Shown here one piece after another: positions 9,393 to 19,279 of a stretch of DNA of 64,000 bases. The stretch comes from CBDHFQ01 sp965262565 (lineage in GTDB: Bacteria; Bacteroidota; Bacteroidia; J057). Both the position numbers and the translations under genes were made by a program. The notes beneath the pieces were generated by a model. That model did not search any database. It was not told where the DNA came from and saw only the letters and a list, made by a program, of their open reading frames with translations. Numbering within the stretch: the first letter of the stretch is position 1; each line of letters opens with the position of its first letter. The DNA lies in the NCBI GenBank assembly GCA_965262565.1, contig CBDHFQ010000029.1:1-64000 (forward strand), in the 5' to 3' direction.

Positions 9393-10547
9393 TTACCCTT
9401 TATAAAAATGGGCATAGGGATAATATACGTCTATATGAGCGCTTTCAAATCCTACCCAGTACTCTCCCTTGGGTAATAATGTTAAATCTAATAAGATAAG
9501 ATTAGGTCCTATGGTTAATTGATGGTCGAATGTTTGAACCTGCTCGCCTTTTTTGTTATAGATAGCGATGTTCCCTATGAGTTTAAGCCCAGCATAAATA
9601 TAAAGAGTGGTTTGGGGAACAGTTAGATATGAGGGAATCATAGCAAAAAACTCCTTAGGGATATAACTTACGCTAAGGGTATCTGAAATGAGATACTGAT
9701 CATGATAATACTTTAATTTCAGGCGATAATAGGATGTTCCTGGTAGTGGTTCTTTATCTATCAAATCTTTTTGTATTACCTCTATCCGATCCGGGTCAAC
9801 TTTATCTGACATAACGATTGAGAAGTTGTTACCGTCCTCACTTCTCTCTAGTATATAACGCTGAAGGTTATTTTTCCACATTAGCGGACAGGAAAAATCA
9901 AATGTTTGGATCTTTTTTGAAGGCCAACAAGTTAACCTGGGAACCATAAAGCTATTATCGGAGAAATCTACGTTAACATAGGTCGAGTTTTCTTCACGTT
10001 TTAGGTCGTTCCATTCAGCTTTATGATCATCTTTATATAATTCACTGTTCTTGCTTACGAGATGAAGATATTTTGGCTGAAAAATGGCATCTTTATGATT
10101 TCTGACAATATTTTCAAGGGTTCCCGGAAAAATTTGCATCAGATCTGGTTGGAAAATGCCAAAATTGTGAATAGTATTAATTCCAGCCGTCAAATGTATG
10201 TTTTTAGGTAAAAACTTACCTTCATTATATATCTGCGTTTCGGATGAGCCGGTCCAACGCAGGATTCTACCTTCAAATGAACCACTTTCCGTAATACAAA
10301 AGACTTCACCTCCATTTAATACGTAGCTGGAGGTGTCTTTATTCGATACAGTAAATGTGCAATTATCGCAATATTTCATACGATTTAACTGCATGGTCTG
10401 AGTATAAACGACAATCATCGCGGCTAACAGAATAGCCTCTCCGCCTATCCAGACCATTTCTATTCTGGTCATTAGACGATGATTTGCGTGTAACTCAATT
10501 CCTACTCCTTGTCTCATGAAATTATATAAATATGTAATATATTTCAT
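9393..10547 (-). CDS. secreted or exported protein of unknown function with T9SS-style C-terminal half
   Basis: I do not recognise this 384-residue protein as a known family. Residues 30-50 (MVWIGGEAILLAAMIVV) are a hydrophobic export or anchor segment; the first 25 residues upstream of it are unusual, and an internal ATG at 10472 (residue 26) would give a normal signal-peptide layout. The segment ERSEDGNNFSIV followed by GTSYYRLKLKYYHDQYLISDTLSV is the beta-sandwich pattern common in Bacteroidota extracellular proteins just before a sorting domain. The end (IYNKKGEQVQTFDHQLTIG, then LPKGEYWVGF) resembles a divergent T9SS C-terminal domain, but it is not followed by a typical basic tail. Cysteines are relatively frequent (CDNC at residues 60-63). 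Confidence 0.7.
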   Translation of the reverse strand: MKYITYLYNFMRQGVGIELHANHRLMTRIEMVWIGGEAILLAAMIVVYTQTMQLNRMKYCDNCTFTVSNKDTSSYVLNGGEVFCITESGSFEGRILRWTGSSETQIYNEGKFLPKNIHLTAGINTIHNFGIFQPDLMQIFPGTLENIVRNHKDAIFQPKYLHLVSKNSELYKDDHKAEWNDLKREENSTYVNVDFSDNSFMVPRLTCWPSKKIQTFDFSCPLMWKNNLQRYILERSEDGNNFSIVMSDKVDPDRIEVIQKDLIDKEPLPGTSYYRLKLKYYHDQYLISDTLSVSYIPKEFFAMIPSYLTVPQTTLYIYAGLKLIGNIAIYNKKGEQVQTFDHQLTIGPNLILLDLTLLPKGEYWVGFESAHIDVYYPYAHFYKG

Positions 10548-10610
10548 GAGTAAATTACTAATTTATAAATTTATAAAATCATTAGAATTAGAGTAGATAT
10601 GACAAGTATT

Positions 10611-10648
10611 ACAATAAAAATTCCGGTATCCATGGGAGATACCGGAAT
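10611..10648 (-). terminator. rho-independent terminator after the large malectin protein gene
   Basis: A perfect 11-bp inverted repeat (ATTCCGGTATC at 10620-10630 and GATACCGGAAT at 10638-10648) encloses a 7-nt loop. Read on the minus strand it is followed directly by a run of T residues (complement of 10611-10620), the classical form of an intrinsic terminator. It lies 57 bp past the stop of the 10705-16596 gene and ahead of the 9393-10547 gene, so those two genes are probably separate transcripts. Confidence 0.9.
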
Positions 10649-10704
10649 GTATCAGTAGGTCATAGGTAATCGATAAGGAGTATCCTTACCTCAAGTCTGG
10701 AAAC

Positions 10705-13700
10705 TTACCTTTTCCAAAGTCTTTTTGTCAAATTGACGCTGCCTTGCCTAACACGAATGAAGTAAATCCCTTCTGCCATCTGATTAAGAGGAATCTTATA
10801 CTGTTCGATGAATCTGGATTTTTCCATGTCAAATACCTTCAACAGTCTACCCATCATATCAATAACCTCTACCTGGAAAGCTCCTTCTAAATCTCCTTCA
10901 ATCGTCAACCAGGAATGGTCAGTGGCAGGATTCGGCGCAATATTTACACGCTGAATCAGGCCATTAGGATCAGCGCCTGGATCTGAAGGATCTATAAAGT
11001 CATTCAGATATCCCGGAGATAAAGCTACTGTTTGGTTAGCCATATCCAATGGTAATACCTCAATGGCAGAAATCGTAGGCTTATCCTCAGAGGCAGAGAA
11101 ATCCAGGTTTAATTGATTATCAGTTACGGTAACCTCTATCTTCTTATAGATGGCTGTCATCGTTCCCTTTTCCTGGTTCAGGTCAAAATCCCTCATAATT
11201 GGATTTCCTTCGAGATTGACATTGAATACCCTTTTCCCTGGGCCATCCATATCTCCTCCTACTGCTCCCCACCATATTTCGGCAAAATGAAGATAAACTA
11301 CATATGATCCGTTTGGGATAGGAATTTGATAGGAAAAGTCTTCTAATTCGTTTTGGGAAACGCGTTCACTTCTATATAGGTCGTCAAAGTTCGTTTCTGC
11401 AATGTCTGCTATTCCTGTATTATAGAAGGATTTTGTATTGGAGGAATAATATCTATCTGAGTAGAACAAATAACCTCCAAACATGTTGTCTTCTTCTGCT
11501 CCGGCATTAATGCGAACTACATTTTCCATGGTAGGATCGTCTACAGAAACTTCTTCAGGTAGAATGCCTGCAGGGACTATTTCAAGGGCCGAAAGTTTAG
11601 CATTATCCAGTGCGGTTTCAAATTCGATAGAGAATACCCCATCAGTTACGATAATGTCTCTGAATATTTTCTTGTAAGCTCCTCTGGCACCAATTTCATC
11701 CACAATGTCTACAGCTACCATAGAAGCTTGGCCTTCAATGTCTACATCAAACAATCGCTTGCCAGGTTCTCTCCAGAAGATTTCAGCAAAATGGAGAACC
11801 AGATCGAAGGTATCGTTCTGTACGGGAATTTGATAGCTGAAGTCTACACCATATCTCTCGGATTGATAGATCGGATCATCAACCGTTCCTGCAATATCTT
11901 CAGAGATAGCGTAAATGAGTGAACTCCCCTGATAGTACTGGTCTGCTTCAAAGGTATGGCCGCTTGAGGTGGTATATTCACTACCTCCTGCATTAATTCT
12001 AATTACTTGTCCCAATGGGTCAGGACCAGCAGTTGGAGATTGAAGGTTACCCGTAATTTCAATGGCACATAATTGGGCGTTATTTATATAGGCAAACATA
12101 TCCAGATTCAACACTCCATCTTCTACTTTGATTCCCTGGATTCGTTCTATCATGGCAGCTTTAGCTCCTACATTCTCATGGATATCAATTTTTTCCATCA
12201 ATCTGCTTCCATTTTCGATGTCTACGTCGAATAGCCTGGCCCCATTAGCATTCCAATAGATTTCCGCAAAATGAAGTGTTATATCGAATGTTCCATTTCC
12301 TGTGGGAATAGCCATGCCGTAGGATTCTCCCCATCTTTCCGTTTGGTATAATAGGTCGTGATCTGTTCCCGCAATAGCTTCATTGCCAATGTCGTGAATC
12401 TTAGACTCCCCCGTAGCATATTGATCAGCCTGGAAGAAGTCTCCATTTGGAGCCGTGTAAGAAGGGCCTCCCACATTGATGCGTAATGCATAAGATGAAT
12501 CAATCGGAGTAGGGGTAGGCGCTAGGGTATCAGATTCAGGAATCGTGAAAGTAAAGGTAGAACTCCAGGGTCCGAAACTTCCATTGGTCCATTGAGCTCT
12601 TACCCTCCACTTATATTCCCCAGCAGACAGGGCATTTTCCCATTGGTACAATGAAGCTTTAGAAACCTCCCGAACTGCACCATTTAAACTGAAGATATAA
12701 TTTTCTAACGAATCTTTATTCCCTATACTCCAGGTAAACAACGGAATAGAGTCAGTAACAATGGAATTATCCTCTGGAGAGATTAAGCTGACTGGATTAT
12801 CTCCTTCCTCTTCTTCCTCATCTGGAGGAGTGGAGATGACTGGTATAGTGAACGTAAATTTACTACTCCAGGCGCTGTAGACATCCGGTGCCGTAATAGC
12901 TCTTACTTTCCAGGCATAGGTTCCCGCTTTGAGGCTATCTTTCCATTGGTAAGAAGTATCATTAGACAAAGTAATGATCGAATCACCAAGCATGAACTGG
13001 AAACCTTCCAGCTCTGTTGTTACATCTGTCGTCCAACTAAAAGTTGGGGTCGGGCTAACCGATGAGGCTTCATCTTCCGGAGTTAGCAAGCTTACCATTA
13101 CTTCCTCAGGAGTCGGAGGAGGTGGAGGTGGAACATCGTCAGTAGAGAAAGTAAAATAATTAAGATTAAACCACTTAGTTACAGAATAAATTCTCAGCGT
13201 TTGCTTACCTTCTTCTAATGGAACATCTTCCACCAATACATCTGTATACGTCTGAAAAGCGCCTGTATTAGGGACATCGATAGTAGCCAGAACACTTCCA
13301 TTTTGTTGCAATTGGAAGGTGCCATCTCCATTATTACTCGCTACACGGAATGTTACATCATAATTTCCTGAGGATTGAACATCTACCTTGTAATCGATCC
13401 AGTCTCCGCTATCAAACCATCCCACATTATCAGTTCCTTCACTACTAGGCTCTGTTTGAATTCCCAGCATATCTGCATAGGCCTCAGCTTCAATCTTTCC
13501 TGGTATAATGTGGAATTGATCTGGAGTGAGTACAGTTACATTTACTGGTGTAGAGGTCCGTTTGCGATCCTGGTCGTCGTAAGCAACAGCTGTAAGGCTA
13601 TAATTTCCAGCAGAAGTCGGTTCCCATTTCCCTGTATAAGGAGGGGTAATATCTTCGTTTAGCTGTTGGCTTCCTTGATAGAATACAACCTTGGAAATAG

Positions 13701-16596
13701 AAGCGCCATCCGCTGCCGTAGCATTAGCTACTATATTCACTTTTTCACCGACAGAAAATGAATCTCCATTATTGGGTGATGAAATACTTACAGCAGGTAG
13801 ATCTCCACCAGGATTTCCTGGAATGTCTGATCCATCGCAGGTAGATTCAGGTAATGCATCATTAATAGCTGTTTCCCGGTCTACACTTGAATGGTACAGG
13901 ACCATTCTATCGATAAAGTGTCCATTTGAACGACCGGAAATTTGTAAGGTATAGACACCCGGATTATTGAAGTCAGCATAAATATGAAGCCCTTCATGGT
14001 CGCTTACTTTTGTGCGCCATGTCCATTCGGTTGTTCCATACAAATATACTTTACCCCAACCTTCAGAAGTAGATCCCTTGAAGATAGGAGATTTACCTAC
14101 GCCATTTGGATAAGCTTTATATCCATCCAGCTCTCCATAGAAATCATCTGCATCAGGAAATCTTACCCAGGAATCATTGTGCTCAGAAGTATCATCACCT
14201 CGGCCAACTTTATTTCTAAAGTCAAATCTGTAAGTTCCTGGTGTGTTAATCTGAATTTTGTATTCCAATAGACCATTTCCAGGCGTTCCCAAATAATTAG
14301 GGCCAGTATATTCAATGTAACTTCTTCCCGTATAGCCAATCGCATCAGTTCGTTCTACCCAACCTTCGTTAAGTTTGGCATTTTCAGCTTCAATCACTAT
14401 GATCCCTCCTTTTTCTACAAAAGTAGCATCACACGGAATGCCTTCCTGGTCACCTCCACTATTTCCACCTCCGTCATTATTCTCTCCTAATACTTCTATA
14501 AAAACAGGGGCTGAGGTTCCACTAAGTCCTGATTCTTCTTCAGCTGTGGCGGTGATTTGATAGGTTCCTTTGGCTACTTCAGGCCAATCTATAGCATATG
14601 GGGCATTAGAATCCGTACCAATGATGCGATTATTGGCGTAAAAGGTGACCTTGGAAATACTTCTGTTGGCAATTCTTACTTCTGCAGCCAGGGAAATAGT
14701 ATCTCCTTCAGTAAATTTTGAGTTGGGTAATGGATTGCTTATTCGAACAAATGGAGTCCCTGTATTACCCCCTTCTTTTTGGACGAGAGCTACCCAGTCG
14801 CCAGAAGAAGGAGCATTTCCGATAGATACATTTCCACCTCCTTGAACACTCGCGACATTTCCGTTCCTTAAAGCACCCCCTTCTCTTGGATTATACCATT
14901 GAACGCTAAAGTTGCCAGATGTTCCCCCTAGATCGAGGTTGGTGCTTCCTCCATTGGGAAGATAAATGGCATATACTTCTCCCTTTTTCGCAAAACAATA
15001 CTTGTCGTTGCTATTTGAACTGTTACCAATAAGATTATCAGCATTTTCCATCTGGTGAAAAGGCAGGTAGGACTGGAAGAACTCCAATGCATATCTAACA
15101 TAATTCCAGAATCTATCTCTTGAGCGATAATCGTCTCCGTCAAAATCAGTCTGATTCCCAGGCCAATCCGTTCCCCAGAACCATTCCATACCTGCACCAC
15201 CTGCCATCATATGTCCCCATAACCCTTCTTGCCTGACATCATCTTGTGTATAAGTTCCCTGGTTTGGTGATGCGGGGTTAGAAGCTGTTAATCCATCTGG
15301 TGGAACTCCTTTATTAAATGGAGGTTGTTCATCGTGAGCAATAATCCAGGGCTTTCCCTTATCCGCGGATTTACGACGCATTTCCAAGACCATTCTATGG
15401 GCGCGATAGTATTCTCCCTGTAAACTTGTTCCCGTGAAAGAGGAATTGTTTCCCATTTGAGGCTCGAATACCTGATTTTCTCTTCCTCCCCAGTTGTGAA
15501 TAGTGATATTTTGTGGGAAAGGATTTACGGCATCTAGGTAACCCGCTAGCTCTCGGGCAAATTGATTATAAGGATTTCCAGAGGTTCCAAATTCTTCTCC
15601 GATGTTCCAGGAAATTCCCAGATAATGACCAAAACGAGCCACCATTTCTCTGTAATAGATTTTGTGTTTGCTGTTCAGGTTTGTACCCTCCAGATTATAA
15701 TTTTCATGTTCAGATAGCTTGAATTGGATGTGTAATCCATTCTTATTTGCATGATCTACCACGATTTGCCATTGATCGAGTCTGGAACAGTCAAATCGAT
15801 CCCTTTGATTGGAAGATATAAAAGGATAAATCCCGGAAACGTCTCCGTTTACTGCCATAGTGATAGGACCAATGGAGTTTAGACCTTTGTCAGCTAAATA
15901 ATTAACTGCTCCTACGATCCCTTTTCCTTGTCCACTTTTCCAGCTTGGATCTCCATTTCGCCAATCCCTTTTGTGTTTTCCCCAGTCGTGGGTACGAAAT
16001 CCACTGGTGTTATCGAATTCAGTACAGCCGAAAAAGTTTTCAGGCGAATCCAATCCCCCTTTAAGAAAATATTCATCGCTTCCCTGAAACTGCCAATAGT
16101 GGGAGTTATTCCAAATAAGACGACCTTTAGATCGAAAATCTCGACCCACCTTGTCTGAAGGTCCTACCTGAAAAGTTCCTCTCAAACCATCGAGGGCAGT
16201 TACTGCAGTTCCGGAATTAGCATCCAGGCTTACCGCAACTTCTCTTCCTTGTCTGAAAGATACTGTGTATGACCAGGTGCCCGTCTGGTCAGGAGCAAAA
16301 TGTACCCGCCATTTATTTCCACGGGTAGATCCGGTATTCGCCGCATTTCCGTCAGCCGCAAAATAGCCGGGAACAGTAACCCGATTGGCTCCATTTGTGA
16401 AAGTGACTTGTAAACGGTAATCCATGAAAGGATTGGGATTGCCGTTTTCATCTGCAGATGGGCCGTCAAAGGTTAAAGTTACTGTGTGCCATTTCTTTAA
16501 TTCTCCACTGATGTTAGCTGTTTGGGCGTTTAATGAATAGGTTAAAATAAAAAGAGCAAGAATAAGTAAAACGTGTGAAAGTTTTGGTTGATCCAC
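10705..16596 (-). CDS. giant secreted glycoside-hydrolase-like protein: DUF5060, TIM barrel, CBM6-like, FN3-like, three malectin repeats, T9SS tail
   Basis: A 1963-residue exported protein with a signal peptide (first 25 residues, LALFILTYSLNAQ). Order of regions: DUF5060-like beta sandwich (about 25-150); a TIM-barrel hydrolase-like region (about 160-600) with SWNIGEEFG (Glu334/Glu335) and AHDEQPP (Glu423) as candidate catalytic acids; an Ig-like region (617-702); a large carbohydrate-binding-like region (729-904); an Ig-like region (932-1021); a CBM6-like region (about 1029-1151, IEAEAYAD and WFDSGDWIDYKV); two FN3-like repeats (about 1167-1355); three malectin-like repeats (about 1369-1515, 1529-1674 and 1690-1850, each with LHFAEI); and a T9SS sorting domain from about 1880 (NPATDHSWLTIEG to GIYFIRVRQG). 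It probably binds and cuts a polysaccharide at the cell surface. The substrate and the exact glycoside hydrolase family are not clear; relatives with DUF5060/DUF4038 barrels act on various glycans. Confidence 0.9.
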   Translation of the reverse strand: MDQPKLSHVLLILALFILTYSLNAQTANISGELKKWHTVTLTFDGPSADENGNPNPFMDYRLQVTFTNGANRVTVPGYFAADGNAANTGSTRGNKWRVHFAPDQTGTWSYTVSFRQGREVAVSLDANSGTAVTALDGLRGTFQVGPSDKVGRDFRSKGRLIWNNSHYWQFQGSDEYFLKGGLDSPENFFGCTEFDNTSGFRTHDWGKHKRDWRNGDPSWKSGQGKGIVGAVNYLADKGLNSIGPITMAVNGDVSGIYPFISSNQRDRFDCSRLDQWQIVVDHANKNGLHIQFKLSEHENYNLEGTNLNSKHKIYYREMVARFGHYLGISWNIGEEFGTSGNPYNQFARELAGYLDAVNPFPQNITIHNWGGRENQVFEPQMGNNSSFTGTSLQGEYYRAHRMVLEMRRKSADKGKPWIIAHDEQPPFNKGVPPDGLTASNPASPNQGTYTQDDVRQEGLWGHMMAGGAGMEWFWGTDWPGNQTDFDGDDYRSRDRFWNYVRYALEFFQSYLPFHQMENADNLIGNSSNSNDKYCFAKKGEVYAIYLPNGGSTNLDLGGTSGNFSVQWYNPREGGALRNGNVASVQGGGNVSIGNAPSSGDWVALVQKEGGNTGTPFVRISNPLPNSKFTEGDTISLAAEVRIANRSISKVTFYANNRIIGTDSNAPYAIDWPEVAKGTYQITATAEEESGLSGTSAPVFIEVLGENNDGGGNSGGDQEGIPCDATFVEKGGIIVIEAENAKLNEGWVERTDAIGYTGRSYIEYTGPNYLGTPGNGLLEYKIQINTPGTYRFDFRNKVGRGDDTSEHNDSWVRFPDADDFYGELDGYKAYPNGVGKSPIFKGSTSEGWGKVYLYGTTEWTWRTKVSDHEGLHIYADFNNPGVYTLQISGRSNGHFIDRMVLYHSSVDRETAINDALPESTCDGSDIPGNPGGDLPAVSISSPNNGDSFSVGEKVNIVANATAADGASISKVVFYQGSQQLNEDITPPYTGKWEPTSAGNYSLTAVAYDDQDRKRTSTPVNVTVLTPDQFHIIPGKIEAEAYADMLGIQTEPSSEGTDNVGWFDSGDWIDYKVDVQSSGNYDVTFRVASNNGDGTFQLQQNGSVLATIDVPNTGAFQTYTDVLVEDVPLEEGKQTLRIYSVTKWFNLNYFTFSTDDVPPPPPPTPEEVMVSLLTPEDEASSVSPTPTFSWTTDVTTELEGFQFMLGDSIITLSNDTSYQWKDSLKAGTYAWKVRAITAPDVYSAWSSKFTFTIPVISTPPDEEEEEGDNPVSLISPEDNSIVTDSIPLFTWSIGNKDSLENYIFSLNGAVREVSKASLYQWENALSAGEYKWRVRAQWTNGSFGPWSSTFTFTIPESDTLAPTPTPIDSSYALRINVGGPSYTAPNGDFFQADQYATGESKIHDIGNEAIAGTDHDLLYQTERWGESYGMAIPTGNGTFDITLHFAEIYWNANGARLFDVDIENGSRLMEKIDIHENVGAKAAMIERIQGIKVEDGVLNLDMFAYINNAQLCAIEITGNLQSPTAGPDPLGQVIRINAGGSEYTTSSGHTFEADQYYQGSSLIYAISEDIAGTVDDPIYQSERYGVDFSYQIPVQNDTFDLVLHFAEIFWREPGKRLFDVDIEGQASMVAVDIVDEIGARGAYKKIFRDIIVTDGVFSIEFETALDNAKLSALEIVPAGILPEEVSVDDPTMENVVRINAGAEEDNMFGGYLFYSDRYYSSNTKSFYNTGIADIAETNFDDLYRSERVSQNELEDFSYQIPIPNGSYVVYLHFAEIWWGAVGGDMDGPGKRVFNVNLEGNPIMRDFDLNQEKGTMTAIYKKIEVTVTDNQLNLDFSASEDKPTISAIEVLPLDMANQTVALSPGYLNDFIDPSDPGADPNGLIQRVNIAPNPATDHSWLTIEGDLEGAFQVEVIDMMGRLLKVFDMEKSRFIEQYKIPLNQMAEGIYFIRVRQGSVNLTKRLWKR

Positions 16597-17412
16597 TTCA
16601 ATCCTGGTTTAGGTGAAAAAAAAATGAGAACGGGAATGCATGTTGTTTGAGTAACCTCCATAATAAGCTATGTAAGCTACTGATTCATGCAATTCCCGAT
16701 CAACCACCATTGAATGAAAGAGCGATACGTTCTATATCCCAAAGACTAATTAAGAACGAGGAAACTACTTATGAACTATTCTATGATTCCGTCCATAAGG
16801 GAAGTTTCGCTTATGCAAAATTCATTTATAGAGACGTATTAAAAAGGTAAGATAGAAATGATTATAACATGGACTATTATATGAATATTACCATTTTTGA
16901 TATAAAAAATAACCTCTTTAACTGATCTCTGGGGGAAAATGTCAGGAATGAAAATGGTTATACAGGCAAATTTAACACCTTTCTAACATTCGTAATAGAT
17001 TTACACAATAAATAGAAAATCATCTTTTAAGGCTAAATCGCTAAAAATTTTGAGTGAAAAGTTATTTTTTACGTGTGAATGGTTTGAGGGTAAGTGATTT
17101 TTTTTCATAGCCATAGCATAGGTCCGAATGAGTCTATATTCCTCCCTAATTTTGGTAACTTATTCAGTTCTAATTTCATCTGCCTTATTGCCAATACTGG
17201 CTCTTACACTAGCGAGGACATATGTAGGTAGAAGCATAAAGGAGTTACCGATCTGAGGAAAAATTATATGAAGTCACAAAGTCATATGAAGTCAGGAAGG
17301 ACTGATGGAGATAAACGAGTCCCTCTGTAGGTAAAAAACACCTTCGATTATGTTGAATTCGTAAGATTAATCAATATTATTGCCCAAGTAAATAGAATTA
17401 ATTTACCGAGAT
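16597..17412. other. sparse intergenic stretch between the malectin giant and the Dabb gene
   Basis: About 816 bp without a convincing gene. A 67-codon frame with a TTG start (16647-16850) ends in FAYAKFIYRDVLKR but has no recognisable family. The remainder is AT-rich. An 11-bp direct repeat, ATATGAAGTCA, occurs near 17267 and again near 17284. The promoter of the large minus-strand gene must lie just above 16596 and that of the Dabb gene just before 17413, but no clear promoter hexamers were seen. Confidence 0.5.
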
Positions 17413-17853
17413 ATGTACAAGAGCGCTTTTTTTATTCTCATATTAGGAGGTGTATTATTCGGATCAATGGGGATGCGCCCACAGATGACCGACCTAACCT
17501 CTGCTACTTCCTCAACACTTCAACAACATCATCAAATGACAGCGACTCCTACGTTTATTCATACTGTTTTTTTCTGGATGAAAAGGGATAATTCCGAATC
17601 TGATATAGCCACCTTTGAAGAAGGTTTATCCTCATTGACTACCATTGAGGAAGTACGTGATTCCTGGATAGGGAAACCTGCTGGTACGCCTAGAGAGGTG
17701 GTCGATAATTCCTATGATTATGCATTAATTTTACATTTTGATAGTAAAGAAAAACAAGATGCTTATCAGGTTGCCCCAGTACATAAAGCTTTTATAGAGA
17801 AATCTGCTCACACCTGGGAACGTGTTCAAGTATACGATACCTGGGTGGAATAA
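17413..17853 (+). CDS. secreted Dabb (stress-responsive A/B barrel) domain protein
   Basis: A 146-residue protein with an N-terminal hydrophobic export segment (MYKSAFFILILGGVLFGS) followed by a Dabb domain (about 48-146). Recognisable are FIHTVFFWMKRD at its start, an IGKPAGTPREVVDNSYDYALILHFDSKEKQDAY core, and HKAFIEKSAHTWERVQVYD at its end. Dabb proteins form dimeric alpha/beta barrels; catalytic functions are known for only a few (for example cyclases in other phyla), so the function is uncertain. It lies 64 bp before the saccharopine-dehydrogenase-like gene on the same strand, so co-transcription is possible. Confidence 0.88.
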   Translation: MYKSAFFILILGGVLFGSMGMRPQMTDLTSATSSTLQQHHQMTATPTFIHTVFFWMKRDNSESDIATFEEGLSSLTTIEEVRDSWIGKPAGTPREVVDNSYDYALILHFDSKEKQDAYQVAPVHKAFIEKSAHTWERVQVYDTWVE

Positions 17854-17917
17854 TGAAGCTATACCACTCTGGGGAAGGAGATGAGTTAAAGGGATAGGTA
17901 TAACTTATTGGTACCAA

Positions 17918-19264
17918 ATGAAAAAGATATTATTAATTGGAGCGGGAAGATCCACTCCTTCTCTCCTTCGCTATTTATCCAGGGTTGCCGGACTGTATGA
18001 CTGGAAAGTGGTAGTAGGGGATTTATCGAAAGAACATGCGGAACAAATGATTCAAGGATTGCCCAATGTGGAGGCTATCATTTTTGATATTCACAATCCT
18101 TCGCAAAGGGAAGTAGAAATAGCCCATGCAGATCTGGTCATTTCAATGGTCCCTGCTCGATTTCATGCTATCGTAGCCAAAGCATGTGTAGCTCATGGAA
18201 CAGATATGCTGACTGCTTCTTATGTAAGTCCTGACATTGCTGAGATGGATGTTGATGCTCGGGCAAAAGGAATGTTAATATTAATGGAGTGTGGCCTGGA
18301 TCCTGGAATAGATCATATGTCTGCTATGCGAGTAATGAATCAAATTAGTTCACGTTCGGGCAAATTAATCTCTTTCGAAACATTTACCGGAGGATTATTG
18401 GCCCCAAATCCAGAAAAAGATAATCCCTGGGAATATAAATTTACCTGGAATCCCCGAAATGTAGTACTTGCAGGTCAGGGAATCATTAAGTTTATCCATG
18501 AAAACCGCTATAAATACATTCCCTACCACAGGTTATTCAGGAGAACCGAAATCATTCATATTCCTGGTTATGGATATTTTGAGGGGTATGCCAATAGGGA
18601 TTCCCTAAAATATGTGGATGTGTATGGTTTGAGAGGATTACATACTTTGTTCAGAGGCACACTGAGAAGAGTGGGGTTCTGTAAAGCCTGGGACATCTTT
18701 GTACAATTAGGAGCTACAGATGATTCTTATGAAATGGAGCATGTGGCACAAATGACTCACAGGGATTTTCTTAATTCGTTTTTATCCTTTAATCCGCACG
18801 ATTCTGTTGAGCTTAGGTTGGCTCACTACCTTCAACTCGATCTCGACTCTGATGAAATGTATAAACTTCGATGGTTGGGAATGTTTTCTGAGGAAGTAAT
18901 TGGGTTAGATCAAGGAACTCCAGCTCAGCTATTGGAACATATACTGAAGAAAAGGTGGACCATGACTGAGGATGATAAGGATATGATCGTTATGTGGCAT
19001 AAATTCGACTTTGAGGAAGCAGGTACTCAGCGGCAAATTCAATCTTATATGGTATCCATTGGGGAAGATGCTAAACACACTGCTATGGCTCAAACAGTCG
19101 GTTTGCCTTTAGGCATAGCAGCTAAACTGATCCTTAATAAACAAATTTCCCTCTCAGGGGTACATGTACCTATTCTTCCAGAGGTGTATAATCCCATTCT
19201 CAATGAATTGACGGAAGCAGGCATCCGTTTTAGCGAAATAGAAACATCTCCTGCCCACAAGTAA
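17918..19264 (+). CDS. saccharopine dehydrogenase-family oxidoreductase
   Basis: A 448-residue protein of the saccharopine dehydrogenase family (LYS9-like: NAD(P)-binding domain followed by a catalytic domain). The N-terminal KKILLIGAGRSTPSLLRYLS is the Rossmann nucleotide-binding start; ADLVISMVPARFHAIVAKACVAHGTDMLTASYVSP and ECGLDPGIDHMSAMRV follow the family pattern (GLDPGIDHMLA in relatives). Known family reactions are the reversible saccharopine to glutamate and alpha-aminoadipate semialdehyde step of lysine metabolism, and carboxynorspermidine synthesis; the sequence alone does not separate these. No lysine-pathway gene is nearby. It converges with the OMP gene, with stops only 15 bp apart. 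Confidence 0.9.
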   Translation: MKKILLIGAGRSTPSLLRYLSRVAGLYDWKVVVGDLSKEHAEQMIQGLPNVEAIIFDIHNPSQREVEIAHADLVISMVPARFHAIVAKACVAHGTDMLTASYVSPDIAEMDVDARAKGMLILMECGLDPGIDHMSAMRVMNQISSRSGKLISFETFTGGLLAPNPEKDNPWEYKFTWNPRNVVLAGQGIIKFIHENRYKYIPYHRLFRRTEIIHIPGYGYFEGYANRDSLKYVDVYGLRGLHTLFRGTLRRVGFCKAWDIFVQLGATDDSYEMEHVAQMTHRDFLNSFLSFNPHDSVELRLAHYLQLDLDSDEMYKLRWLGMFSEEVIGLDQGTPAQLLEHILKKRWTMTEDDKDMIVMWHKFDFEEAGTQRQIQSYMVSIGEDAKHTAMAQTVGLPLGIAAKLILNKQISLSGVHVPILPEVYNPILNELTEAGIRFSEIETSPAHK

Positions 19265-19279
19265 ATATGGAGAAGCCCC

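Noticed and set aside
11045..12492. Repeated sequence that could look like a tandem DNA repeat or CRISPR-like array
   Set aside because: The similarity is at protein level (three malectin domains of about 150 residues); there are no short identical DNA units or spacers.
13375..14560. Several 60-95 codon plus-strand frames across the large minus-strand gene
   Set aside because: All are reverse-frame shadows of the malectin giant.
16647..16850. 67-codon frame with a TTG start upstream of the malectin giant
   Set aside because: No recognisable family, alternative start only, and no neighbour support. It is mentioned in the intergenic entry but not called as a gene.
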